Assembly: GCA_015066935.1 (NCBI GenBank)
Contig: SVNK01000005.1
Coordinates: 1 to 58,507 of the forward strand
Origin: Ruminococcus sp.
GTDB taxonomy: Bacteria; Bacillota; Clostridia; Oscillospirales; Ruminococcaceae
Direction of reading: 5' to 3'
DNA length: 58,507 bases
Part shown: piece after piece, positions 44,204-52,614 of the stretch
Position numbering within the stretch: the stretch's first letter is position 1
Layout of the letters: each line of letters starts with the position of its first letter
Program-made: the position numbers and the translations under genes
The notes under the pieces: generated by a model
The model's input: only the letters and a program-made list of their open reading frames with translations
Database searches by the model: none
Told to the model about the DNA's origin: nothing

Positions 44204-44479
44204 ATGACAAAAACAGAACTTATCAATTCTATCGCTGATAAAGCAAACTGCACAAAGAAGGATGCTGCATGTGCATTAGAGGCTACTATCGCTTCTATTC
44301 AGGAAGCTCTTGAGAAGGGCGACAAGGTTTCTATCACAGGCTTCGGTACATTCGAAATCCGTGAGAGAGGCGAAAAGACTTGCATCAATCCCAGAACTAA
44401 GGAAAAGATGGTTTGCCCTCCCAGCAAGGCTCCTGCTTTCAAGGCTGGCAGAAACCTCAAGGATGCTGTAAACAAGTAA
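44204..44479 (+). CDS. hup: DNA-binding protein HU
   Basis: A 91-residue nucleoid protein. MTKTELINSIADKANCTKKDA, ISITGFGTFEIRERGEK-like centre (VSITGFGTFEIRERG) and FKAGRNLKDAVNK are classical; INPRTKEKM with CPPSKAPAF forms the DNA-binding arm. It starts one base after mazG ends, with GGAGGAATTT upstream, and is followed by a terminator. Strong codon bias fits high expression. Confidence 0.97.
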   Translation: MTKTELINSIADKANCTKKDAACALEATIASIQEALEKGDKVSITGFGTFEIRERGEKTCINPRTKEKMVCPPSKAPAFKAGRNLKDAVNK

Positions 44480-44491
44480 TCTGACATATCC

Positions 44492-44523
44492 GGGGACAGG
44501 CTTTATGGCTTCTGTCCCCTTTT
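44492..44523 (+). terminator. Terminator after hup
   Basis: GGGGACAG and CTGTCCCC pair around a 12-base loop, followed by TTTT. Confidence 0.75.
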
Positions 44524-44541
44524 CATTTGAAAGGAGTTATT

Positions 44542-44784
44542 ATGAGACTCGACAAATACCTCAAGGTAACACGTCTTATCAAACGCAGAACTGTCGCTAA
44601 TGAAGCCTGTGACGCAGAAAAAATCGTCGTAAACGGTAAGGTAGCCCGTGCCTCCTACGACGTTAAGGTCGGCGACATTATCGAAATCAATATGGGTACA
44701 CGTCCCCTCAAGGTGAAGGTTCTCAGCGTTACAGAACACGCCACTAAGGAAAATGCCGCAGATAATTATACTGTTATAGAATAA
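44542..44784 (+). CDS. rqcP: S4-domain RNA-binding protein RqcP (YabO)
   Basis: An 80-residue S4-domain protein, a ribosome-associated quality control factor that helps RqcH add C-terminal alanine tails on stalled 50S subunits. MRLDKYLKVTRLIKRRTVAN, then VNGKVARASYDVKVGDIIEI, is diagnostic. AAAGGAG five bases before the ATG at 44542. The mazG-hup-rqcP order is conserved in Firmicutes. Confidence 0.93.
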   Translation: MRLDKYLKVTRLIKRRTVANEACDAEKIVVNGKVARASYDVKVGDIIEINMGTRPLKVKVLSVTEHATKENAADNYTVIE

Positions 44785-44794
44785 ATCGTTTTAC

Positions 44795-44827
44795 GCAAAA
44801 AACGCCCCTGCAAATTGCAGGGGCGTT
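44795..44827 (-). terminator. Terminator of the epimerase gene
   Basis: AACGCCCCTGCA and TGCAGGGGCGTT pair tightly; on the minus strand TTTTTTGCG follows. Confidence 0.85.
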
Positions 44828-44832
44828 CACGT

Positions 44833-45804
44833 TTATTTGGTATTATTAAGATTCCATCGCGGACTGCAGAGCTTCGCTGCCTTCGTATTATCAAGCATGT
44901 TATTGTACTCAAGCTTGGTAAGATTAAGGTAACGGTAATTCGTCTTTTCTTCCTTATTTCCGCCAAAAATACCTTTAAGCTTTGAAAGTGAAGCCACAGG
45001 GTTTTTCTGAACAACAGGACCAAGACTGTGGTGTTCTCTCATGAACGAGATTATGTCCGCAGCTGTTGTAAGGAGCTTATCACTTACATTGTAAGTTCCC
45101 GCATACGATATATCCTCGGCGTTCTTTACGTAGCACAATATGAAGTCAACAAGATTATGCACGCAGCAGAACTGGAATCCATACTGTCCCTTTCCTGATA
45201 CGAATTTTGTACCGTCCTTGGGGTCAGTAATCTTAGCCATAAGATTGTCGGTAAAATCGAATGTATAAACCGGTGAAAATCTTGTGATACAGCAAAGAAC
45301 CTTATATTCACCTTCATCATCCTTATGATGAGTCATTTCAGTGAACATCGCTTTTTCAGAAGCGAACTTCAATGCAGCATAATTTGTGTCCGGTTTAAGC
45401 TCGCCGTCTTCACGGATAGGCTCACGGGACTTGGGGAACTCATAAACCTGCTCCGTACTGAGGAGAATGACCTTTTTGACCGTTCCCGTCATCGCATAGC
45501 GATATATGAACTTGTCGCACTGTCTTGAAGCTTCAATTTCCTTCTCAGTTACAATAGGACCAAGATCATTATCTACCGTGCAAGCAGCGTGAATCAGAAT
45601 ATCAATCTGGTTATTTTCGAAAATTTCTGCATATGCATTCTTATCGGTGGGGTCAGCCTCAATGAATCTGTAGTTGAGCTTTCCCTCGTTGTAATTTCCC
45701 GGCTTACTGTCAACAGCAATTACGGAGTACCTCTTTTTAAGAAGACCCGAGCAGATATGCTGACCAATAAGACCGCAGCCGCCTGTTACAAGAACTGTTT
45801 CCAT
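44833..45804 (-). CDS. NAD-dependent epimerase/dehydratase (extended SDR)
   Basis: A 323-residue sugar-nucleotide-type SDR. VLVTGGCGLIGQHICSGLL is the dinucleotide-binding loop, LIHAACTVDNDLG follows, LLSTEQVYEFPKS holds the catalytic Ser/Thr and TNYAALKFASEKAM the YxxxK pair. The substrate cannot be assigned; it is distinct from galE at 50400. Single gene with its own terminator. Confidence 0.9.
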   Translation of the reverse strand: METVLVTGGCGLIGQHICSGLLKKRYSVIAVDSKPGNYNEGKLNYRFIEADPTDKNAYAEIFENNQIDILIHAACTVDNDLGPIVTEKEIEASRQCDKFIYRYAMTGTVKKVILLSTEQVYEFPKSREPIREDGELKPDTNYAALKFASEKAMFTEMTHHKDDEGEYKVLCCITRFSPVYTFDFTDNLMAKITDPKDGTKFVSGKGQYGFQFCCVHNLVDFILCYVKNAEDISYAGTYNVSDKLLTTAADIISFMREHHSLGPVVQKNPVASLSKLKGIFGGNKEEKTNYRYLNLTKLEYNNMLDNTKAAKLCSPRWNLNNTK

Positions 45805-46017
45805 ATTTTTCGCCGCCTTTCCGAATCAATTCCAATTCTAAGAACATTGCATCCGCCTACGAAACAAAGCGGGTGTCATACATATTATTAATCTGTTTAC
45901 AGCACACATTATTATAGCATAAATTCACAGTATTTGCAAGGGATTTTCATAAAATTCCACCTGCTCTGCGATTATCTGTAACTTTGCACAATATTTAATG
46001 CGGACATAAGTCTATTA

Positions 46018-47391
46018 TTACTTAGAAAGCTCTTTATTAACGTCGTCTATATATCCTCTGACAACAGGCTCAACAGAATCATAGGTCTCACTCCACGCTA
46101 CTCCACGTGCAGTCTCTCTAAGACTTTTATCGAGTATTGTACCGCAGTCTGCCGACACTCCGAGTGACAGATCAAGGACAGGGTTTTCAGCGGAAAGACG
46201 CTGCATCTCCTCACGCATTTCTACCATTTCTGCTATCCAGCCGTAGTCGTCACTGAAAATTGATTCGCCTATCGCCTTTGCTTCCTCATTTACGATGCAG
46301 AAACGCTTGCAGTCAAGGAACTTCGCCACACCCTCAGGATTATGGGCTCCGCTGACTATTGCATACGCTTCAATGCCGGTGCTTATGTAATGTGCATCAG
46401 CTTTGGGGTCCTTTGGCATCGGAACAAAGCCAACGTCCTCTCCGTAAACCTTCGACCACGAATCTTTCGACTTGTAAAGCTCATACAAGCCAACAGGATA
46501 GAACAGCAGTTTGCCTTCACCGATGTACTGCGGCTTAGCTTCCCAGCCATAGTCTCCTACTCCGATTGCGATATAGTCCTTCTGATAAAAATCATAAATC
46601 AGATTCTGGACACGCTCCATATCGGGACTGCTGATATTATTCGTAAGCTTGCCGTTTTCATAACCTACGGGCGGAACACCTATGGTATTTATGAACCCGA
46701 ATTCAAACCACCAGCCATCAATGCCGAATTTGTTATTCTTCGTATCCACAAATTTTTCAAGCATATCCTGACAGGCATCCCACGTCCATTCGCCGTTCTT
46801 ATACAGAACCGCAGGGTCGGTCAGACCTGCCTCTGCAACGGTTTTCCTGTTGTAGAGCATGGCAACGTCATCGCCTTTGGTCTGCGTAATGGCGATATAG
46901 TGGTTCCCGTTCCATTCAAGCATATCGTTGGCGTTTCTGACGTCCTTCCACAGCTCTGAATCGAGGTCGATATACTCATCGTACGGCGAAAAAAGCTCGT
47001 TTGAAACGCATTTCGGGAACGAATCCCTGTTGCCTGCATAGAAGAAGTCGATTCCTTCATCTGCACTTATACACTGGGCAAGCTTCTCATAGCGTTCATC
47101 ATAAGTACACTGAATGTACTCTATTTCTCCGCCATAGACCTCCTGAAAGAGAGCAAGGTCGGCATGAGGGTCGGCATTTATATCCCAGTCGCAAAGCCAT
47201 TTAATCTTCTTGTTTTCAAGTTCACCGCCAAGAAGTCCGCTTTTTTCGGAAATTGCAGCAAGCTGCTCAGTTTTTTCTTTATCGAATTTTTTTGTATCAG
47301 CTGTTGATGAATCCGAAGAACTGCACGAAACTGTCGCAGCAAATACGCATGTCATCAATGCAGCTGAGAAAACTGCTTTTGTTCTTTTCAT
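46018..47391 (-). CDS. Extracellular solute-binding lipoprotein
   Basis: A 457-residue binding protein of the ABC sugar-transporter type (family 1). Signal peptide MKRTKAVFSAALMTCVFA with lipobox TVSC, then a Ser-rich stretch. Mature features: GIDFFYAGNRDSFPKCV, GDDVAMLYNRKTVAEAGL, EWTWDACQDMLEKF, FYPVGLYELYKSKDSW and the GVAKFLDCKRF helix. Start at 47391 follows AAAGGAG by ten bases. No permease or ATPase gene is adjacent, so it is an orphan receptor, either working with a distant ABC system or used for sensing. Confidence 0.88.
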   Translation of the reverse strand: MKRTKAVFSAALMTCVFAATVSCSSSDSSTADTKKFDKEKTEQLAAISEKSGLLGGELENKKIKWLCDWDINADPHADLALFQEVYGGEIEYIQCTYDERYEKLAQCISADEGIDFFYAGNRDSFPKCVSNELFSPYDEYIDLDSELWKDVRNANDMLEWNGNHYIAITQTKGDDVAMLYNRKTVAEAGLTDPAVLYKNGEWTWDACQDMLEKFVDTKNNKFGIDGWWFEFGFINTIGVPPVGYENGKLTNNISSPDMERVQNLIYDFYQKDYIAIGVGDYGWEAKPQYIGEGKLLFYPVGLYELYKSKDSWSKVYGEDVGFVPMPKDPKADAHYISTGIEAYAIVSGAHNPEGVAKFLDCKRFCIVNEEAKAIGESIFSDDYGWIAEMVEMREEMQRLSAENPVLDLSLGVSADCGTILDKSLRETARGVAWSETYDSVEPVVRGYIDDVNKELSK

Positions 47392-47574
47392 CAGAGTCCG
47401 ACTCCTTTGCAAAAGTACCCCTGCAAATCTGCACATCTGCAAGGCTTTTCCATTCCCTGGATAACTAAATGTTATCATTTTACACAAACAAATCTCGTGT
47501 ATCCCCTAATGTAATTATATCATTTTACGAAGCTTAATGTCAATATCCATTTTTCATAGAAATAAACCCGTTTT

Positions 47575-47598
47575 ATAGGCAATACCGCACATATGCCG
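47575..47598. repeat. Possible solo end of the MITE-like element
   Basis: GGCAATACCGCACA (about 47579-47592) is identical to the inner part of the terminal repeat at 32031-32044, read inverted. No second end was found nearby. Confidence 0.4.
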
Positions 47599-48270
47599 TC
47601 ACTTTACGCACTTTATTCCACTGCGTCTGAACGCACAGCTCTCACGCATACAGCAATTCTGACATCCCACGCCGCTTCCTGCAACAGGTGACTCCGATAT
47701 GCCGATTATTGCCGTGACGGATTTTGTCGGAACAAGGAGACTGTTTTCCGTCACTGTAAGTCCGATTCTCCGCTGAGCATTCAATGCGTCAAGCAAGTCT
47801 GCCTGAAGTTCAAGCGGAAGATCTCCGTAGCCGGGACTGAAACGCCATGTCCTGTACGGTGCATTGATACGTGAGAAAATCTCCTCCTCAGCAAGGTCGC
47901 ATACAGTCTCTATCGCCGCACTGCAAAGACTGTCAGCCGCAAGTGACTCTGCCATATCGGTAACCGCAAGTCTTCTTATAAGCTTATCCGCTTCAGACGA
48001 CAAGGTCGCCGCAAGAATCACAGCTTTGCCGCAGTCTTTAAGATGCTCTGCAACTGACTTTCCCGTCAGCGGAACGCTCATGCATCCAAGATGCACTCCC
48101 TGCTCATCATGCTCCACAGTAGTCTCACGGAACACGTAGCATGGTCTGATTACGGCTCTGACAACAGGTTCAAGACGGTCGAGAAGCTCAGCAACCGATG
48201 CGGACGGCTCACCTTTTACGCCCATATATCTGGCTGCCTCATGCTTTGGGATGCTTTCGGGATGAATCAT
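47599..48270 (-). CDS. Free-standing MetH reactivation domain protein
   Basis: A 223-residue protein matching the activation domain of B12-dependent methionine synthase, which binds S-adenosylmethionine to re-methylate oxidised cobalamin. RTWRFSPGYGDLPLELQADL contains the RxSPGY signature, followed by LNAQRRIGLTVTENSLLVPTKSVTAIIG. The C-terminal tail has four clustered cysteines (GCQNCCMRESCAFRR). In this organism MetH is therefore probably split, with its activation domain made separately. Its ATG overlaps the metF stop (ATGA), so methylenetetrahydrofolate reduction and MetH reactivation are co-expressed. Confidence 0.9.
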   Translation of the reverse strand: MIHPESIPKHEAARYMGVKGEPSASVAELLDRLEPVVRAVIRPCYVFRETTVEHDEQGVHLGCMSVPLTGKSVAEHLKDCGKAVILAATLSSEADKLIRRLAVTDMAESLAADSLCSAAIETVCDLAEEEIFSRINAPYRTWRFSPGYGDLPLELQADLLDALNAQRRIGLTVTENSLLVPTKSVTAIIGISESPVAGSGVGCQNCCMRESCAFRRSGIKCVK

Positions 48271-49127
48271 GCGTTTATAATCCCCGAAACGGCGTCGCTT
48301 ATCTTTCTGGCTACGTAGGCATTATTCATGGTATAGAGGTGGATTCCGTCAACTCCGCTTGCAACAAGGTCCACAATCTGGTTTACCGCATAAGCAATTC
48401 CCGCATCACGCAGAGCTTCGGGATTATGCTCGTACTTCTGCATTATACGCACGAATTTACGTGGGAGACTCGCTCCGCAGGTAGTCACCATACGCTCAAT
48501 CTGATTCTTGTTGACTACAGGCATGATTCCCGCTTCAATCGGGACATTTATGCCTGCCGAGGCTGCTCTGTATCTGAATTCATAAAAAGACTCATTATCA
48601 AAGAAAAGCTGTGAAATCAGGTGGTCAACGCCGGCGTCAACCTTTATGCAAAGATTTCTGATGTCCTCCTCAAGGGAATGAGCGTCGGGGTGACACTCGG
48701 GATAGCAGGCTCCGGCAATGTGGAAGTCTCCCTGTGAACGGATATACGTTACAAGGTCACTTGCGTGGAGAAACTCCTTTTTCGGCTCAATATTCGGATT
48801 TACATCGCCTCTGAGTGCAAGTATATTCTTTATGTCACGTGCCTTGAACTCGCTGAGGACGCTGTCTATCTCAGCCTTAGTATAGTTGATGCATGGCAGA
48901 TGAACCATTGGTGTCACGCCATTTTCCTTGATTTTAGAAGCAATCTCACAGGCAAGCGCTCCGTTTCCGCTTCCGCCTGCACTGAATGTAACGCTGATAA
49001 AATCAGGCTCAAGGTCACGAAGCTCGTCAAGAGTCCTGTAGATTGTGTCTATTGAACTTGTCTGCTTAGGAGGAAAAACCTCAAAGGAAAAGACCGTTTT
49101 TTTCTTGAATATTTCATTTATCTTCAT
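48267..49127 (-). CDS. metF: Methylenetetrahydrofolate reductase
   Basis: Makes 5-methyltetrahydrofolate for methionine synthesis. The 286-residue flavoprotein shows FSFEVFPPKQTSSID, FISVTFSAGGSGNG, NILALRGDVNPN, ACYPECHPDAHSLEED, DHLISQLFFDNESFYEF and EAGIMPVVNKNQIERM. Length is typical of bacterial MetF. It is translationally coupled to the MetH activation domain gene. GGAGGTTATT precedes the ATG. Confidence 0.96.
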   Translation of the reverse strand: MKINEIFKKKTVFSFEVFPPKQTSSIDTIYRTLDELRDLEPDFISVTFSAGGSGNGALACEIASKIKENGVTPMVHLPCINYTKAEIDSVLSEFKARDIKNILALRGDVNPNIEPKKEFLHASDLVTYIRSQGDFHIAGACYPECHPDAHSLEEDIRNLCIKVDAGVDHLISQLFFDNESFYEFRYRAASAGINVPIEAGIMPVVNKNQIERMVTTCGASLPRKFVRIMQKYEHNPEALRDAGIAYAVNQIVDLVASGVDGIHLYTMNNAYVARKISDAVSGIINA

Positions 49128-49152
49128 AATAACCTCCGATTCACGCTGTCTC

Positions 49153-49824
49153 TCATTCGATTGACCAGTCGATTTCGCTCATTCCGTTTGAACGCAGGAA
49201 TTCATTCGCCTGTGAAAAGTGTCTGCATCCGAAAAATCCGTTATACGCCGAAAGCGGACTCGGATGAGCCGATTTCAGCACAAGATGATTCGGATTTGTA
49301 ATAAACTGCTGTTTCGCCTTGGCATCAGCTCCCCAGAGCATGAACACCATCGGCTTTTCACGCATATTCAGCAGCTTTATCACATCTGTGGTGAACTCCT
49401 CCCAACCGAGTCCACGATGGCTTCGTGCCTGATTTGCTCTTACCGTCAGAACTGAATTAAGCAGAAGAACTCCGCTTTTCGCCCACTGAGTAAGCTCACC
49501 ATGCTTGCCGAGGTTGTCGATTCCGAGGTCGTCCCGAATCTCCTTGAAGATATTGACAAGCGACGGCGGTGGTGCAATCCCTTTCCGCACGGAAAAGCTG
49601 AGTCCATGAGCCTGACCCTCTCCATGATAGGGGTCCTGACCGATTATAACGCATTTCACATCATTGTAGGACGTGAGCTTCAAAGCGTTAAAAATGTCGT
49701 ACATTCCGGGGAAAATCCGCTGAGTACGGTACTCACTGATGAGTATCTGACGAAGTTTAAGGTAGTAATCCTTTGTGAATTCGTCCTTCAGAAGCTCATC
49801 CCACTCATTATTGAATTCAACCAT
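49153..49824 (-). CDS. ung: Uracil-DNA glycosylase
   Basis: Removes uracil from DNA. The 223-residue family 1 enzyme has VIIGQDPYHGEGQAHGLSFSV (water-activating Asp and Tyr), LLNSVLTVRANQARSH, and the HPSPLSAYNGFFG loop. I chose the ATG at 49824 after GGAGATTATT. It lies 25 bases after metF in the opposite reading order of the map, that is, upstream of metF on the same strand, so both may share a transcript. Confidence 0.97.
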   Translation of the reverse strand: MVEFNNEWDELLKDEFTKDYYLKLRQILISEYRTQRIFPGMYDIFNALKLTSYNDVKCVIIGQDPYHGEGQAHGLSFSVRKGIAPPPSLVNIFKEIRDDLGIDNLGKHGELTQWAKSGVLLLNSVLTVRANQARSHRGLGWEEFTTDVIKLLNMREKPMVFMLWGADAKAKQQFITNPNHLVLKSAHPSPLSAYNGFFGCRHFSQANEFLRSNGMSEIDWSIE

Positions 49825-49865
49825 AATAATCTCCATTTACGAAAATAGGGCGAATAATCGCCCTA

Positions 49866-50342
49866 TCAATTAAGAACAGTATCCTCATAATATTTGAACT
49901 TGACCAGAGTGTTTCTCCTGTATGTCAGAGAACCCTGCTGATTAAAGGGAATCTTGTCATATGCCTCTGCGGAACACTCTATTTTAAGCTTATTGCCCTT
50001 TCTTGTGACAAATATCAGCTCGTAGTATTCATCCTCAAGACGAACCTGTCCCGTACTTTCAATTATACGAAGTCGGTCATCACTCTTTCTGACGAGAGTC
50101 GCCATGACAACAATCGGCTCATTGGTGCTTTTCTGAACAAATTCAGGAGCAGCAGCCTTCTCACGTCCGCCGTCAGGGTACACTCTGCGCTGAACATCAT
50201 TCCCAGTCTCTCCTGTTTCCTCAAGAAAAACCGACAATATCCGTCTGAAGCGGCTCTTACTGCTGAACAATAAGATTATTACTATCAATGCGACGGCAAT
50301 TCCGCCAAGAAGTATCAATAAGTTTTTGAGCTGTTCTGACAT
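49866..50342 (-). CDS. DUF2500-like membrane-anchored protein
   Basis: A 158-residue protein with one N-terminal helix (about 8-27, LILLGGIAVALIVIILLF) and a soluble part. VVMATLVRKSDDRL, then YYELIFVTRKGNKLKIECSAEAYDKI and GSLTYRRNTLVKF resemble the DUF2500 beta-barrel pattern. Function unknown. It lies between galE and ung on the same strand, with GAAAGGACG upstream of the ATG. Confidence 0.7.
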   Translation of the reverse strand: MSEQLKNLLILLGGIAVALIVIILLFSSKSRFRRILSVFLEETGETGNDVQRRVYPDGGREKAAAPEFVQKSTNEPIVVMATLVRKSDDRLRIIESTGQVRLEDEYYELIFVTRKGNKLKIECSAEAYDKIPFNQQGSLTYRRNTLVKFKYYEDTVLN

Positions 50343-50399
50343 TTGTAACGTCCTTTCGGTTTATTTTGTCCGTATATTTTCGGTGAAGTCTCTGTTCTC

Positions 50400-51413
50400 T
50401 CAGACAATTCCATTCGGATTCAGCTTTGTGAAGTTCCAGCTGTCGGCACACATTTCGTCAATACCGAGCTTTGCCTCCCAGCCGAAAATCTCCTTTGCCT
50501 TTGAAGCATCAGCATAACAGGTTGCAATGTCTCCTGCACGACGTGGAGCCATTCTCTTTGCAATGGGCTTTCCGCACGCCTTTTCATAAGCTGCAACAAC
50601 CTCAAGTACACTCGAACCCTTGCCTGTGCCGAGATTTACTGCGGTAAAACCTTTATTTTTCATTGCGTAATCAATCGCACATACATGACCTTTAGCAAGG
50701 TCTACAACATGAATATAATCTCTTACGCCTGTACCGTCGGGAGTGTCGTAATCGTCACCGTAGACGCTCAGCTGTTTAAGACGTCCCGCAGCGACCTGTG
50801 CGATATAAGGGACAAGATTATTCGGGATACCGTTGGGGTCCTCACCGATAAGTCCGCTTCCGTGTGCTCCTATCGGGTTGAAATAACGGAGTGCAACTGC
50901 ACTGAATCCGCTGTCAGCTACACAGACGTCTCTCAGAATCTGCTCTATCATGACCTTTGTGTATCCGTAGGGATTCGTCGCCGAGGTAGGCATATCCTCT
51001 GTATACGGTGCCTTGTTGTTCATTCCGTAAACAGTCGCAGACGACGAGAAAACTATTCTGCCGCAGCCGTTTTCCTGCATAACACGTAATAGCACAAGTG
51101 TGCCGTTTATATTGTTTCTATAATATTCAACGGGAATCTGTACCGACTCTCCGACAGCTTTGAGTCCGGCAAAATGAATTACCGCATCTATATCGTACTG
51201 TCTGAAAACGTCGGAAAGTGCGTCATAATCACATATGTCAACCTTGCAGAAGATAACGTTCTTTCCGCTAATCTTTTCAATGCGTGAAACAGCAGTCTCC
51301 TTTGAATTGCGAAGATTATCGACAATTACTATTTCATAACCGTTTTCAAGCAATTCAACACATGTATGGCTTCCGATAAAACCCGTACCGCCTGTAACAA
51401 GAATCTTTCCCAT
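50400..51413 (-). CDS. galE: UDP-glucose 4-epimerase
   Basis: Interconverts UDP-glucose and UDP-galactose. The 337-residue SDR has VTGGTGFIGSHTCVELL, DAVIHFAGLKAVGES, FSSSATVYGMNNKAPYTE, NPYGYTKVMIEQIL (YxxxK), ALRYFNPIGAH and VRDYIHVVDLAKGH, the GalE set. AGGAGAG precedes the ATG. It probably serves cell-envelope or exopolysaccharide synthesis; no other gal genes are adjacent. Confidence 0.96.
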   Translation of the reverse strand: MGKILVTGGTGFIGSHTCVELLENGYEIVIVDNLRNSKETAVSRIEKISGKNVIFCKVDICDYDALSDVFRQYDIDAVIHFAGLKAVGESVQIPVEYYRNNINGTLVLLRVMQENGCGRIVFSSSATVYGMNNKAPYTEDMPTSATNPYGYTKVMIEQILRDVCVADSGFSAVALRYFNPIGAHGSGLIGEDPNGIPNNLVPYIAQVAAGRLKQLSVYGDDYDTPDGTGVRDYIHVVDLAKGHVCAIDYAMKNKGFTAVNLGTGKGSSVLEVVAAYEKACGKPIAKRMAPRRAGDIATCYADASKAKEIFGWEAKLGIDEMCADSWNFTKLNPNGIV

Positions 51414-51510
51414 AGTACTCTCCTAAAATGTTATATATTAATATTATAATATATTTTTTTGTTTTTTGCAAGATAAATTTGCAAATTTTCCTGATTTATG
51501 CTATAATTAC

Positions 51511-51751
51511 TGTGTCCTCAATAACTGCCGTCAGGCAGTTATTGCCCCGAACTTCGTTCGGGGAGCGCAAATTCTTTATAATATGAGGAATTTGTGCATC
51601 ACATTCATTGATGTCAAGCTCATTTTGCCCTAAAGGGCAAAACAAAGTGCAAGAAAAATCATCAATTACATTATTTTTCTTGCACTTTGTCAACTTAAAA
51701 TTGGCTTTATAAAGCTATATTAAGCCAATTTTAAGTTGATGAGCTGACATT
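51511..51751 (+). repeat. Multi-hairpin repeat element, full copy 2
   Basis: Nearly identical to 16068-16309 over its whole 241-bp length. In the first hairpin the arms change from CCGCC/GGCGG to CTGCC/GGCAG, so pairing is kept. Loops of hairpins 3 and 4 vary more than stems. It lies between the divergent galE and ttcA genes and ends about 50 bases before the ttcA start. Confidence 0.9.
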
Positions 51752-51804
51752 GATTATTGTATATTTATCCTTTCAGACAATCAGAAACTGCTACGGAGGT
51801 TTTT

Positions 51805-52551
51805 ATGCAGAAAATTCTCGGATATATGCGCAAAGCTATTCAGGAGTACGACCTTATTCACGACGGCGACCGAATCTGCGTCGGTGTTTCCGGCGGCAAG
51901 GACAGCGTCGTACTTCTCAAAGGCATGATAATGCTCAGACGTTTTATCGGTATCGACTACGAAATCGTCGCTGTCACACTCGACCCCGGCTTCAACGGCG
52001 AACAGGGCGACTACTCGTCAATCGCTGAACTCTGCGATTCCTGCGGCATTGAGTATCACGTCATCCCGACACATATCGGCGAAATCGTATTTGATGTACG
52101 CAAGGAAACAAATCCGTGCAGTCTTTGTGCAAGAATGAGACGTGGGGCACTCCATGACGCTACACTTGCATACGGCTGCAACAAGATTGCTCTCGGTCAT
52201 AATTACGACGACGCCGTCGAAACTTTTATCATGAACCTCTTTACCGAGGGCAGAATCGGTTGTTTCTCGCCAATTTCCTACCTTTCAAGAAAAAATTTAC
52301 ATCTCATTCGACCACTCGTTTTTGCTCCCGAAAAAGAAATACGAAGAGCTGCCGTCAAAAATGAACTTCCCATCGTCAAATCAAAGTGTCCTGCCGACGG
52401 TCATACTAACCGTGAAAAGACAAAAAACTTCATTGCCGAACAGGAGCGTCTTGACCATGGTTTCAAAGACAGAATTTTCGGTGCAATGAAGCGTGCCAAC
52501 ATCGACGGCTGGGGCGGTATTAACTACGTCCCACCTGTTAAAAAAGACTGA
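51805..52551 (+). CDS. ttcA: tRNA 2-thiocytidine biosynthesis protein TtcA
   Basis: Thiolates C32 of some tRNAs. The 248-residue PP-loop ATPase has GVSGGKDSVVLLKGM, the CxxC pair in NPCSLCARMRRGALHD, and KIALGHNYDDAVETF, then KSKCPADGHTNREKTK. The ATG at 51805 is preceded by GGAGG with five bases; upstream frames run into the repeat element. Single gene closed by a terminator. Confidence 0.92.
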   Translation: MQKILGYMRKAIQEYDLIHDGDRICVGVSGGKDSVVLLKGMIMLRRFIGIDYEIVAVTLDPGFNGEQGDYSSIAELCDSCGIEYHVIPTHIGEIVFDVRKETNPCSLCARMRRGALHDATLAYGCNKIALGHNYDDAVETFIMNLFTEGRIGCFSPISYLSRKNLHLIRPLVFAPEKEIRRAAVKNELPIVKSKCPADGHTNREKTKNFIAEQERLDHGFKDRIFGAMKRANIDGWGGINYVPPVKKD

Positions 52552-52558
52552 CAAATAT

Positions 52559-52588
52559 AAAAAAGCCTCTCACTTGGAGAGGCTTTTA
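52559..52588. terminator. Bidirectional terminator between ttcA and scaE
   Basis: AAAAGCCTCTC and GAGAGGCTTTT with a five-base loop; T-runs in both directions serve ttcA and the convergent sca cluster. Confidence 0.88.
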
Positions 52589-52614
52589 TTATTCAGTAAA
52601 TTCGGACTAATTAA

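Noticed and set aside
43435..44253. 272-codon minus-strand open frame over mazG
   Set aside because: Antisense of a clear mazG gene, with no start signal and no recognisable motif.
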